A DNA stretch of 64,000 nucleotides, taken from contig NZ_FOVP01000017.1 in the NCBI RefSeq assembly GCF_900115165.1, positions 58,557-122,556 on the forward strand, in the 5' to 3' direction. Source of the stretch: Roseovarius lutimaris. GTDB taxonomy: Bacteria; Pseudomonadota; Alphaproteobacteria; Rhodobacterales; Rhodobacteraceae. The translations under genes were made by a program, and so were the position numbers. Shown piece by piece: positions 44,442 to 52,476 of this stretch (within the stretch, counting starts at the first letter, position 1; each line of letters opens with the position of its first letter). Under the pieces are notes generated by a model. That model saw only the letters and a program-made list of their open reading frames with translations, did no database searches and had not been told where the DNA came from.

Positions 44442-45193
44442 CGGCTGATGTCTTCGGCCGGGGGGCTGGGCCGCGTGCGAAAGCGCGCGCCCTTCCAACA
44501 GAGTTTGAGCGCCTGCCAGTGAATGAGCGCCAGCACCCGGCGCGACCCGAACGGGCGCCGCAGCATGGCGCGGAGCAAGCCCGTGTTGCTTAGTGGCTTG
44601 CGCGGCCCCACCAATGTGGCGATCACCCCGCCATTGCCGCCGGTGAAATCAATCCAGATGCCGATCCGGTCGGGACGCAGATCAAAGCGAAACTCGTAGC
44701 CGCCCTCGATGCGCTGGAACGGCGAGACGTAGAACAGCTTGTTCGCCCTCAGGCGGTCATTGGCGGTGATCGGGGCAAGATCATCGCGGTGGCAGAGGTA
44801 CGAATGACGCTCGCCATAGGTATTGCTCACCTCGGCGATGATCACCGGAATGCCGCCCTGTTGATCGCGGCAGATCCAGAAGGCGACCGGGTTGAACACA
44901 TGGCCCAGTATGCGTGGTTGTGCCAGCAACTCGATCCGCTCGGGCGTCGGAAGGTTGTGCGCCGCCAGCACCTCGCGCACCCAGCCCGCGCCTTGCCCGT
45001 GGCGGGGCGGGCCGCCATGATCGCTATCCCAGAGTGACGCAAGCCCGCGCCGGTTGCGGCCGAACAGGCGCGGCGTTTCAAGCGGTGCTTCGGCATCAAG
45101 CAGGACATAGTCGATGCTATAGCGAAAGGCGTTTTCCACCGCGCCCTTGCGACCATGCCATGTGTGGCCGGGGATATGATCGACTGCCTTCAT
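44438..45193 (-). CDS. DUF1365 protein
   Basis: This is a 251-residue DUF1365 protein. Features include HTWHGRKGAVENAFRYSIDYVLLD at the N terminus, LGHVFNPVAFWICRD and AEVSNTYGERHSY in the centre, and FYVSPFQRIEGGYEFRFDLRPDRI. These proteins accompany flavin amine oxidases and cyclopropane fatty acid synthases in bacteria and have no established reaction that I know. It overlaps both neighbours by four bases, which argues for coupled translation with the flavoprotein. Confidence 0.83.
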   Translation of the reverse strand: MKAVDHIPGHTWHGRKGAVENAFRYSIDYVLLDAEAPLETPRLFGRNRRGLASLWDSDHGGPPRHGQGAGWVREVLAAHNLPTPERIELLAQPRILGHVFNPVAFWICRDQQGGIPVIIAEVSNTYGERHSYLCHRDDLAPITANDRLRANKLFYVSPFQRIEGGYEFRFDLRPDRIGIWIDFTGGNGGVIATLVGPRKPLSNTGLLRAMLRRPFGSRRVLALIHWQALKLCWKGARFRTRPSPPAEDISR

Positions 45194-46488
45194 TGCGCCG
45201 CCATCGAGAACGTTTCGCGGTCGATAAGGGCCTCGGCCACGTCAAGCCCGCTGGCAAGGCCATCCTCGTGGAAACCGTGCCCCATCCAGGCGCCACAGAA
45301 CCATGTGTTATGGGCGCCATTGGTCATGCGCACACGATCCTGGGCGTTCAGCGCCGCCAGATCATAGACCGGATGGCGCAGGGTGACCTGATCATAGATC
45401 AACTCTTCGCGGATGGGGCGGGTGGAATTGAGGGTGACGAAATGCGGATCATCCTCGGGGATCGGTTGCAGGCAGTTCATCCAATAGGTGAGGTCGATCT
45501 GACCATCCCGCTTGGCTGCGGTTTCGGTGTAATTCCAAGACGACCAGACCGCGCGCCGCTTGGGCATGATGCTTGTGTCGGCATGCAGGATGATATCATT
45601 GGGTTGATAGGCGACGGCGCCAAGATTGCTGCGCTCTGCCTCGCTTGGGTCACTCAAAAGGCGCAGGGCATCGTCGGAATGGGTGGCAAAGATTACCTCG
45701 TCGAAACGTTCCCATTCGCCCCCCTGCGCGCGGATTTCAACGCCGTGGTCAAGGCGGCGCACACCGGCCACCGGGGTGGCGGGGCGCAGTGTCACGCCCT
45801 GCGCGCGCATCGCCTGTTCAAGGCGGCTTACATAGGTGAGCGAGCCGCCCTGAACGGTATACCACTGATGCTGCCCGGAATAATTGAGCAGGGCGTGGTT
45901 CTCGAAAAACTGGATCATCGCATGGGCGGGAAAATCAAGGATCTGCCGGGTCGGGGTCGACCAGATCGCGCCCGAAAGCGGCAAGAGGTAATAGTCGCGA
46001 AAATAATTCCCGGTGCCGAGCTTGTCGAGAAACTGACCGACGCTGAGGTCGCGATCACCGGCATGATCAAGCGCGCGCGCATTAAAGTGAAAGATGTCGC
46101 GCAGCATTCGCAAAAAACGTGGGTTAAGCGCATTGCGGCGCTGTGCGAAAAACGCACCGGCACTGGCAAGCCCGTATTCAAATGCCCCGCCGCGCAGCGA
46201 GGCGCCAAAGCTCATGTTGCTTTTGACAACCGGCACATCAAGGCGGTCAAAGAGGTCGACGAGACTAGGGTAATTGGCATAGTTGAACACGATGAACCCG
46301 GTATCGACCGGCTGATCGCCGCGTTTTCCGGCGATGATTGTGCGGGCATGGCCGCCAAGGCGCGGCTCGGCCTCGAACAGGGTCACGTTGTGGATGTCGG
46401 CAAGACGATGCGCCGCCCCCATCCCCGAGATACCTGCGCCGATCACGGCAACCGTCTTGCGCGCCGCGGCGCTTGTCTCAAATGGCAT
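45190..46488 (-). CDS. FAD-dependent amine-oxidase-like flavoprotein
   Basis: This is a flavoprotein (432 residues) with the FAD motif VIGAGISGMGAAHRLAD at about 15-31, the following FEAEPRLGGHAR and TGFIVFNYANYP, and C-terminal FCGAWMGHGFHEDGLASGLDVAEAL. It belongs to the NAD/FAD-binding family often encoded with DUF1365 and cyclopropane fatty acid synthase. It is first in the operon divergent from rpoE-chrR, the place of R. sphaeroides RSP_1091. Furan fatty acid work in that species describes flavin-dependent fatty-acid desaturation, so a lipid-modifying role (UfaD-like) is plausible but unproven. Confidence 0.85.
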   Translation of the reverse strand: MPFETSAAARKTVAVIGAGISGMGAAHRLADIHNVTLFEAEPRLGGHARTIIAGKRGDQPVDTGFIVFNYANYPSLVDLFDRLDVPVVKSNMSFGASLRGGAFEYGLASAGAFFAQRRNALNPRFLRMLRDIFHFNARALDHAGDRDLSVGQFLDKLGTGNYFRDYYLLPLSGAIWSTPTRQILDFPAHAMIQFFENHALLNYSGQHQWYTVQGGSLTYVSRLEQAMRAQGVTLRPATPVAGVRRLDHGVEIRAQGGEWERFDEVIFATHSDDALRLLSDPSEAERSNLGAVAYQPNDIILHADTSIMPKRRAVWSSWNYTETAAKRDGQIDLTYWMNCLQPIPEDDPHFVTLNSTRPIREELIYDQVTLRHPVYDLAALNAQDRVRMTNGAHNTWFCGAWMGHGFHEDGLASGLDVAEALIDRETFSMAAQ

Positions 46489-46522
46489 AATGATGCGAAC
46501 CCGCTTTTGTTGTTGTCTTGGG

Positions 46523-46550
46523 CATACGCAGGGCCGGTGGGAACGGATTA
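46523..46550 (-). promoter_or_regulatory. Candidate RpoE promoter for the flavoprotein operon
   Basis: On the minus strand TAATCC (46550-46545), 16 bases, then CGTATG (46528-46523) resembles an ECF sigma promoter. The proposed -10 lies about 35 bases before the flavoprotein start codon. It mirrors the element on the other strand. Confidence 0.5.
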
Positions 46551-46573
46551 GAATGAATTATTCTTGTAAACTG

Positions 46574-46600
46574 TGATCCGATCCGGATTTCGCCGCGTAC
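46574..46600 (+). promoter_or_regulatory. Candidate RpoE autoregulatory promoter
   Basis: TGATCC (46574-46579), 16 bases, then CGTAC (46596-46600). TGATCC is the -35 hexamer I recall for the R. sphaeroides RpoE regulon. The same 16-base spacer appears in the divergent element at 46523-46550. It implies a leader of about 105 bases before the GTG at 46713. Confidence 0.55.
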
Positions 46601-46712
46601 CAGATTTATGTTGACCGATAGCGCCCTGATCGATTGTCCTGCCCCCTCGCCGGTGATTGCCGCGCGTGGTAGAAAGGTCGAAAGATCAGGCAAACGGTCA
46701 GGACCGACGCAC

Positions 46713-47273
46713 GTGAAACCGACGACAGACAGGAAACGCAAGGAAAACGAGGATTGGGTGGCCTGTATCGCGCGTATCCGCGACGCTCAGGATGAGGCGG
46801 CATTTGCCCGGCTGTTTGGCCATTTCGCGCCTCGGGTCAAGGCGTTCCTGATGCGCTCGGGGGCGGATGCCACCCTGGCCGAGGAATGCGCGCAGGAGGT
46901 GATGGCGACGCTCTGGCAAAAGGCGCATATGTTCGATCCTTCCCGCGCCAGTGCGGCGACCTGGATCTTTACCATCGCGCGCAACCGCAAGATTGACGCG
47001 TTGCGCAAACAAAAACGGCCCGAGCCCGAGGATCTGCCCTGGGGCAACGAGCCCGAACCGGACCAGGCCGATGTACTGGCCCTGCAAGAAGAAAGTGACC
47101 AACTGGGCGATGCGATTGCTGCCCTGCCCGAGAAACAAAGGGTGCTGATCGAAAAGGCCTATTTCAGCGATCTCAGCCATTCCGAGATTGCCGACCAGAC
47201 CGGCCTGCCGCTCGGCACGATCAAATCCCGTATCAGACTGGCGCTTGATCGTTTGCGCCACGCAATGAAGTGA
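46713..47273 (+). CDS. rpoE: ECF sigma factor RpoE (ECF11 type)
   Basis: This is the extracytoplasmic-function sigma factor of the singlet-oxygen response (186 residues). Region 2 contains FAPRVKAFLMRSG, EECAQEVMATLWQKAHMFDPSRASAATWIFTIARNRKID. Region 4 has ALPEKQRVLIEKAYFSDLSHSEIADQTGLPLGTIKSRIRLALDRLR. The GTG at 46713 is chosen because the conserved part begins about 12 residues later and AGGA lies upstream; an ATG at 46608 would add 35 unrelated residues. Its stop overlaps the chrR start (ATGA), the standard sigma/anti-sigma arrangement. Confidence 0.93.
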   Translation: MKPTTDRKRKENEDWVACIARIRDAQDEAAFARLFGHFAPRVKAFLMRSGADATLAEECAQEVMATLWQKAHMFDPSRASAATWIFTIARNRKIDALRKQKRPEPEDLPWGNEPEPDQADVLALQEESDQLGDAIAALPEKQRVLIEKAYFSDLSHSEIADQTGLPLGTIKSRIRLALDRLRHAMK

Positions 47274-47929
47274 CCACCATGACCGATATTGAAATCAAAC
47301 ATCATCTGACCGACGCCCTCTTGATGGCCTATTCCGCAGGAAACCTGCCGGAGGCCTTTAGCTTGACGGTGGCCACGCATATTTCGATGTGTGACGAGTG
47401 TCGCGCCCGGCTGGGGGCGTTTGACGCCATGGGAGGCGCGATGGTCGAGCGCTGCGAGACCGTCGACATGAGTGTCGGCAGCCTTGAGGCGACGATGCAG
47501 CGCATTCGCGCCGCCGGTGCCCCGCCTGCGACCGCGCCGCGCCGCAAAAACGGTCTGCCGCAACCCTTGCAGGATTATATCGGTGGCGATCTTGATGCGG
47601 TCAAATGGCGCTCGGTCGGCATGGGTGTGAAACAGGCGATCCTGCCCACCTCGCGGGCGGCCACAGCGCGGCTTTTGTTTATTCCGGCCGGGGCGGCGGT
47701 GCCCGATCACGGCCATCGCGGCACCGAACTCACGCTGGTCCTGCAAGGCGCGTTTGTCGATGAGGTTGACCGCTTTGGCCCCGGCGATATCGAGGTCGCC
47801 AATGAGGATCTCAACCACACGCCGGTGGCCGATATCGGGGCCGATTGCATCTGTCTTGCGGCCACCGATGCGCCGCTGCGCTTTCGCGGGTTGATCCCGC
47901 GCCTGGCCCAGCCGTTCTTGAGGATTTGA
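47270..47929 (+). CDS. chrR: Anti-sigma factor ChrR
   Basis: ChrR is the zinc-dependent anti-sigma factor that holds RpoE and releases it under singlet oxygen (219 residues). The N-terminal zinc site has HH early (IKHHLTDALLMAYSAGNLPE) and H-x3-C-x2-C in THISMCDECR. The C-terminal cupin domain contains PDHGHRGTELTLVLQGAFVDEVDRFGPGDIEVANEDLNHTP. It follows rpoE with a 4-base overlap. Its stop is six bases from that of the convergent SCP2 gene. Confidence 0.92.
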   Translation: MTTMTDIEIKHHLTDALLMAYSAGNLPEAFSLTVATHISMCDECRARLGAFDAMGGAMVERCETVDMSVGSLEATMQRIRAAGAPPATAPRRKNGLPQPLQDYIGGDLDAVKWRSVGMGVKQAILPTSRAATARLLFIPAGAAVPDHGHRGTELTLVLQGAFVDEVDRFGPGDIEVANEDLNHTPVADIGADCICLAATDAPLRFRGLIPRLAQPFLRI

Positions 47930-47935
47930 GCGGAT

Positions 47936-48226
47936 TTAAGCGGTCAGGATCGCGCTGACCTTGAGGGCACGCTGCACATTGCCCTCAACCCTGAGCTTGC
48001 CCGACATATAGGCAGTGATCGGATTTTGCGCACCCGAGAGAATGTTGCGAAACACCTCGTCGCTGGCGCTTAGCACCACATCGGCGGGGCCATCGCCCGC
48101 CGTGGCACCGGTTTCATCAAGCATGACACTGCCATGATCGGTGATCACAAGCTTCGCGGTGCCCCTGATCTGGCCTTTGGCCTTGGGGGTCAGATTGCCG
48201 ACATATTCGTCAATGATGCTGGTCAC
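47936..48226 (-). CDS. SCP2 sterol-transfer-like protein
   Basis: This is a 96-residue single SCP2 domain. It has the pattern KLVITDHGSVMLDETG, ADVVLSASDEVFRNILSGAQNPITAYMSGKLRVEGN, typical of small lipid-binding proteins of this fold. It lies 12 bases beyond moaE on the same strand, with GGAGAG before the ATG at 48226. The bound ligand is not known; these domains carry acyl chains or sterol-like molecules. Confidence 0.85.
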   Translation of the reverse strand: MTSIIDEYVGNLTPKAKGQIRGTAKLVITDHGSVMLDETGATAGDGPADVVLSASDEVFRNILSGAQNPITAYMSGKLRVEGNVQRALKVSAILTA

Positions 48227-48238
48227 GATCCGCTCTCC

Positions 48239-48682
48239 TTACCAGCGCTTGAGCGCGTCTTCGTCCACGTCTTTGGCGGCCACCCACTCGGCGCCGTCCT
48301 GCGTGAGTTCCTTTTTCCAGAACGGAGCGCGGGATTTCAGGAAATCCATCAGGAATTCAGCCGCCTGAAAGGCATCACCCCGGTGGCGCGCAGAGGTGGC
48401 CACCATCATGATCATCTCATCAGGGTGCAGACGGCCATAGCGGTGAATGATCATCACATCGCCCAGGGTCCAGCGGGTCTTGGCCTCATCCGCGATGCCT
48501 TCCAGCGCCTTTTGGGTCATGCCGGGATAATGCTCGATCTCCATCGCGCTCAGCGCGCCGTTGTCGAGATCGCGCACGATGCCGGTGAATGTGACCACCG
48601 CGCCCATCCCCGACTGGCGGGCGGCAAATCCATTGGTTTCCTGCCCCAGATCAAAGGCGGCCTCCTGCACGCGGATATCCAT
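48239..48682 (-). CDS. moaE: Molybdopterin synthase catalytic subunit MoaE
   Basis: MoaE is the large subunit of molybdopterin synthase (147 residues), which converts precursor Z to molybdopterin using sulfur carried by MoaD. Features are GAVVTFTGIVRDLDNG near 27-42, the active region MEIEHYPGM, HRYGRLHPDEMIMMVATSARHRGDAFQAAEFLMD, and the catalytic lysines near RAPFWKKE. It is encoded three bases after moaD. Confidence 0.93.
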   Translation of the reverse strand: MDIRVQEAAFDLGQETNGFAARQSGMGAVVTFTGIVRDLDNGALSAMEIEHYPGMTQKALEGIADEAKTRWTLGDVMIIHRYGRLHPDEMIMMVATSARHRGDAFQAAEFLMDFLKSRAPFWKKELTQDGAEWVAAKDVDEDALKRW

Positions 48683-48685
48683 GGC

Positions 48686-48931
48686 TTAGCCGCCTGTCAT
48701 TGGCGGGAAAAACGCCACTTCGCGCACGCCGGTCAGAGACGCATCAAAATCGGCCAACTCCTGATCAATCGCCACGCGCAGCGCGTCGAGATCACTAAAC
48801 GCCGCCTCATAGCGCGGCTCGCGGGCGCGCAGATCGTTCACAAGGTCCATGACCGTGGCCGGGTTGGTGTCAATCCGGTCTTTGGGGTGCCCGACGCGTT
48901 CACGCACCCAGGCAAAATAAAGCACATCCAT
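48686..48931 (-). CDS. moaD: Molybdopterin synthase sulfur carrier MoaD
   Basis: This is a small ubiquitin-like protein (81 residues) ending in Gly-Gly (REVAFFPPMTGG), the site where the thiocarboxylate forms. The start at 48931 has a TGATG junction with pgsA; a GTG three bases earlier is also possible. It pairs with moaE downstream. FdhA in this window needs the molybdenum cofactor, but no link beyond shared cofactor is implied. Confidence 0.92.
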   Translation of the reverse strand: MDVLYFAWVRERVGHPKDRIDTNPATVMDLVNDLRAREPRYEAAFSDLDALRVAIDQELADFDASLTGVREVAFFPPMTGG

Positions 48932-49596
48932 CACTGGGTATCCTTCAGGTGTGGGATTGATTTTCTGAAGTAATCAAGCCCGGTTATCAATGTCAGCGCC
49001 GCCGCCAGCCACAACAGCCAGACCCCCGCATGCCCGGCCCAGATCATGCCGGTGTATTTCCACAGAAGCCCGTGAACATCTTCTTCGCGGCCATCCAGAA
49101 TGTCGATCACAAGCGCGTTGTCCATGCCAAAGATCGACATGCCGAAATAATGCTCGAACACGCCCTGGGCAAAAAGCACCGCAATCGCGACCATTTGTGC
49201 CGTGGTTTTCCACTTGGCCAGTTTCGTGACCTTGAGCGTGCCCGCCGTATCGCCAAGAAACTCCCGAAGGCCAGATACGAAGACCTCGCGAAACAGAATC
49301 ACCGTCGCAGGCAGGACAAGCCAGGGCGACATGCTTGAATATCCCACGATCACCATCAGCGCGACCACCACCATCGCCTTGTCCGCGATCGGGTCAAGCA
49401 TGGTGCCAAGTTTCGTGACCTGCTTGAGGCTGCGCGCAAGATAGCCGTCGAACCAATCGGTGATGGCGGCGCTGACAAACAGCAAAAGGGCGAACCAATC
49501 GGCGTAGGGCCGCGTGAAATACAGGAACATCACCGCAACTGCCGGAGCGGCCAGCAGGCGGAGCGTGGTCAGGATATTTGGCAGGTTCCACGTCAT
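48931..49596 (-). CDS. pgsA: CDP-diacylglycerol-glycerol-3-phosphate 3-phosphatidyltransferase
   Basis: PgsA makes phosphatidylglycerol phosphate at the inner membrane (221 residues). The CDP-alcohol phosphotransferase motif is DWFDGYLARSLKQVTKLGTMLDPIADKA, with the D-G-x2-A-R...G...D...D pattern complete. The first helix is at the N terminus (WNLPNILTTLRLLAAPAVAVMFLYF). It overlaps moaD. The uvrC-pgsA-moaD-moaE order is common in alphaproteobacteria; here three genes separate uvrC from pgsA. Confidence 0.93.
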   Translation of the reverse strand: MTWNLPNILTTLRLLAAPAVAVMFLYFTRPYADWFALLLFVSAAITDWFDGYLARSLKQVTKLGTMLDPIADKAMVVVALMVIVGYSSMSPWLVLPATVILFREVFVSGLREFLGDTAGTLKVTKLAKWKTTAQMVAIAVLFAQGVFEHYFGMSIFGMDNALVIDILDGREEDVHGLLWKYTGMIWAGHAGVWLLWLAAALTLITGLDYFRKSIPHLKDTQ

Positions 49597-49656
49597 GATA
49601 TCGGTTCTATCCTGTCATATCGCCGAGGGAAAGCGCCCTTGCATGTTCACATGCAA

Positions 49657-50418
49657 TCAAAAATCGCTGAGCAGGCGGGTGGTTTCCGGATCCATGAAGC
49701 CGGCGACCGTAGCGTCGGTTTCAAGATGCAAGGCGCGGTGCATGTCGGGCATTGCGGCGGTGTTAAGCACCCGCTTCATGGCGCGCACCGAACGCGTTGG
49801 CAGATCGGCGAGACGGCGGGCGGTTTGTCTGGCCGTTTCCATAAGGGCCTCGTCCTCAACGGTTTTCCACGCCAGGCCGATCTTCTGCAATTCATCCGCG
49901 CCGTAACGGTCGCCGAAAAACAGCATCTCGCGCGCCTTGTTGAGGCCCACCAAAGCGGGCAACAGACTTGTGACCGCGCCGGTGACAAAGAGGTTCAGCG
50001 AGACCTCGGGAAAGAAGCCTTGCGCCGATTTTGCCCAGATCGGGAAGTCGCAATTTATCGCCCATTCAAAGCCGCCGCCCACGGCCCAGCCGTTGATCGC
50101 GCCGACCACCGGCTTGGCGCCAAGGGTGATCGCATGGGTCGCGCGCTGAATCGCCTGCACAAGATCGCGGGCCTCTTCCTCGGTTTCCGGGTGCACATGT
50201 TCGCGCCGGTCATCACCTGCGCAAAACGCCTTGCCCGCACCGGTCAGGATGATCGCGCGGGTGGCCGGATCGCCATTGGCCTCCTGAAACGCACGCGCAA
50301 CATCGTCGATCAATTGGCGGTTCATCGCATTAAGGCTTTGCGGGCGGTTAAGGGTGATCGTGCGCACGCCGCCCTCGCCAAGGCTGCTGAGCACGGTCTG
50401 ATAGGTAAAATCGGTCAT
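49657..50418 (-). CDS. Enoyl-CoA hydratase/isomerase family protein
   Basis: This is a crotonase-fold enzyme (253 residues). The oxyanion hole is formed by GKAFCAGDDRREH and GWAVGGGFEWAINCDF. The acid/base region reads FPEVSLNLFVTGAVTSLLP, in which the usual catalytic Glu pair is partly replaced, so the exact reaction (hydration, isomerisation, ring opening or thioester hydrolysis) is uncertain. It ends a tetR-CoA ligase-hydratase operon and abuts the ligase stop. Position suggests degradation of an aromatic or similar acid after CoA activation. Confidence 0.85.
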   Translation of the reverse strand: MTDFTYQTVLSSLGEGGVRTITLNRPQSLNAMNRQLIDDVARAFQEANGDPATRAIILTGAGKAFCAGDDRREHVHPETEEEARDLVQAIQRATHAITLGAKPVVGAINGWAVGGGFEWAINCDFPIWAKSAQGFFPEVSLNLFVTGAVTSLLPALVGLNKAREMLFFGDRYGADELQKIGLAWKTVEDEALMETARQTARRLADLPTRSVRAMKRVLNTAAMPDMHRALHLETDATVAGFMDPETTRLLSDF

Positions 50419-51720
50419 CTAATATTCCCGTATCACGCGTTTCGTTTTCCCCATCGTCAGGGGCAGGCTTCCGTTTTCCAAGAGGGTGACACGGGCGGTG
50501 GCGCCAAGCGCGGTTTTCATCGCCTGCGCCACCTCTTGCGCAAGCGCGTCTGACGCGGTTTGCCCCTTGGCCAGTTCAACCGAGACCGGCAGCGCATCAT
50601 AGGGCGGGGGGGAATCCAGCGTGATGCGGTAATCGCCCGAAAGCGCGGCAAAGCCGTTGATCACCGCGGCCACCATGGTCGGAAACAGGTTGAGCCCGCG
50701 CACCACCACCATATCATCCGAGCGCCCGACCACGCGAAACCGAAAGCCCGTGCGCCCACAGGTACAGGAATCGGTCTCATCGACCGCGATGATATCGCCG
50801 CTCCGGAACCGCACCAGCGGCTGACAGTCGCGCGCAAGATGGGTCAGGACCAGTTCGCCGGTCTGACCGGTGGCAAGCGGCAGGGCCTCGGTTGTGTCGG
50901 GATCAATCAACTCGGGATAAAGCACATCGGCGGCCATGAAATGAAGCCGGGTATCATGCTCGCATTGCGCCGCGAAGTTGCAGAACACATCCGAGACGCC
51001 GTAATTGGCATTGCGCGGCTCCATCCCCCAGACCCGGCGCAGGCGCTCGCGAAAGACCGGATCGTCAAGCCCGGCCTCGCCGCCGAACAGGCCGAGCGTG
51101 AGCCCGAGATCGCGCGGCGTGAGACCCGGAAATTTCGCGGCAATCACCCGCTCCAGAACCGATGGATAGGACGGCGTACAGGAAATCGCGGTGATGCCCA
51201 CCTCTTGAATGGTGCGCACCAGCAACTCGGTCGATCCCACCCCAAAGGGCACCACCAAAGCGCCGGTCGCCTGAAGGGTCATGTGATCGGTCAGCCCGCC
51301 CATCCACATCTGGTAGTTCAGGCAATGCACCACCGTATGATCGGGCGTCAGCCCCGCCGCCGATTGGCATCGCCCGCCCACGGTTTCGGTGATCGCGCAA
51401 TCGCGCGCCGAAAGCGCGAGGTTCATCGCCTGACCGGTGGTGCCAGAGGTGCGGTGCAGGCGCACGGCGGCGCGGGTGGGGGCCGCAAGGTAATCGCCAA
51501 ACGGCGGATGCGCCGCCTGCGACAGGCGCAACTGCGCCTTGTCTGACAGCGGTAACTGCGCCAGATCACAGAGGTCTTTGGGCGGCATTCTGCCCTGCCA
51601 CAAATCGCGGTAGAGGGCCGAGTGGCGGGCGACGTGATCGGCTTGCGCAGCCCATGCGCCCTGTTGATGGGCACGCAGGGTTTCGGCGTCGGCGAATTCG
51701 GCGCGCTCCAGCAGGGTCAT
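50419..51720 (-). CDS. Phenylacetate-CoA ligase-like AMP-forming enzyme
   Basis: This is an adenylate-forming ligase of the PaaK type (433 residues). The P-loop-like motif is LHRTSGTTGQAM, GLFGGEAGLDD corresponds to the adenine region, and the C-terminal hinge is RVVGRSDDMVVVRGLNLFPTMV. The catalytic Lys region near the end is MGKTKRVIREY. It would activate an aromatic or short acid to its CoA thioester for the next enzyme. The other paa genes are absent, so phenylacetate itself is not established. The start overlaps the tetR stop. Confidence 0.87.
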   Translation of the reverse strand: MTLLERAEFADAETLRAHQQGAWAAQADHVARHSALYRDLWQGRMPPKDLCDLAQLPLSDKAQLRLSQAAHPPFGDYLAAPTRAAVRLHRTSGTTGQAMNLALSARDCAITETVGGRCQSAAGLTPDHTVVHCLNYQMWMGGLTDHMTLQATGALVVPFGVGSTELLVRTIQEVGITAISCTPSYPSVLERVIAAKFPGLTPRDLGLTLGLFGGEAGLDDPVFRERLRRVWGMEPRNANYGVSDVFCNFAAQCEHDTRLHFMAADVLYPELIDPDTTEALPLATGQTGELVLTHLARDCQPLVRFRSGDIIAVDETDSCTCGRTGFRFRVVGRSDDMVVVRGLNLFPTMVAAVINGFAALSGDYRITLDSPPPYDALPVSVELAKGQTASDALAQEVAQAMKTALGATARVTLLENGSLPLTMGKTKRVIREY

Positions 51721-52397
51721 GGCTCTAATCCCCGTTCCCAGATCGTGGTCAGCGTGTCGATCACCGCCTCATGGTCCTGTGACACAGCGATCAGCCCCGG
51801 TTCGCGCGACAGATACAGGCTTGAGAAATATTGATCCGTCATGCCGCCAAGCGCATAGGCGCGGCGGCGCAATTCGGCCTCGGAAATCGCCTCAGCACGT
51901 CCCTCGCGCACGAGCCGACGCCGGGTCGAGGCGACGACGGTTTCGATCCAATCGCGGTTGAGGCTGTGAAACACCTCGCGCGCGGGCGCGAAATGATCAA
52001 GGTGATGCACAAGGCATTTCATCAATCCGGGATTTTGCTCGAAAAGCAATCCATAGGCCCTTGTCGCGGCGCGAATGCTCTGATCTGGCGCGGCATGGCT
52101 GGCGCGGATCATGCTGGCCTGAAGAAACCGGGCAAAGCCCAGCAGAAGATCATTCAAAAGATGGGTTTGATCCGGGAAATAAAGGTAGAACGTGCCGTTG
52201 GCGACACCGGCCGCCTTGCAGATCGCGGCCACGGTCAAATTTTGAAGCGCCTCGGTTTGCAGCAAGGTACAGGTGGCTATCCTGATCTGTTGCGCGGTGC
52301 GTTGGCCCTTGGTCTCGGCCGAGCTACGCGCGGCCAGAACCCGTGCGTAGTCATAAGATTCCGGCGCGGCAATGCGGCCTCTTGGGGCAGGGGGCAT
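51717..52397 (-). CDS. TetR/AcrR-family regulator of the CoA-ligase operon
   Basis: This is a TetR-family regulator (226 residues). The DNA-binding domain is near residues 32-80, with ALQNLTVAAICKAAGVANGTFYLYFPDQTHLL, the classic helix-turn-helix and following Tyr-Phe. The C-terminal ligand domain is less conserved. It is first in the operon (tetR, ligase, hydratase). A 22-bp inverted repeat lies 12 bases upstream of its start, the expected place for autorepression. A CoA ester of the pathway is the likely ligand (inference). Confidence 0.88.
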   Translation of the reverse strand: MPPAPRGRIAAPESYDYARVLAARSSAETKGQRTAQQIRIATCTLLQTEALQNLTVAAICKAAGVANGTFYLYFPDQTHLLNDLLLGFARFLQASMIRASHAAPDQSIRAATRAYGLLFEQNPGLMKCLVHHLDHFAPAREVFHSLNRDWIETVVASTRRRLVREGRAEAISEAELRRRAYALGGMTDQYFSSLYLSREPGLIAVSQDHEAVIDTLTTIWERGLEP

Positions 52398-52409
52398 TTG
52401 AGTGACCTA

Positions 52410-52431
52410 AACATGAAACTGACGTCATGTT
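52410..52431. promoter_or_regulatory. Candidate TetR operator
   Basis: An inverted repeat AACATGA (52410-52416) / TCATGTT (52425-52431) with an 8-base centre containing TGACG sits in the short gap between the TetR-family gene start and the uvrC stop. Length and place fit an operator of the tetR-ligase-hydratase operon. Confidence 0.6.
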
Positions 52432-52476
52432 CAGGAATGGATGCAGCTCTGTCAACTCCCATTTAGTGAAAAACGG

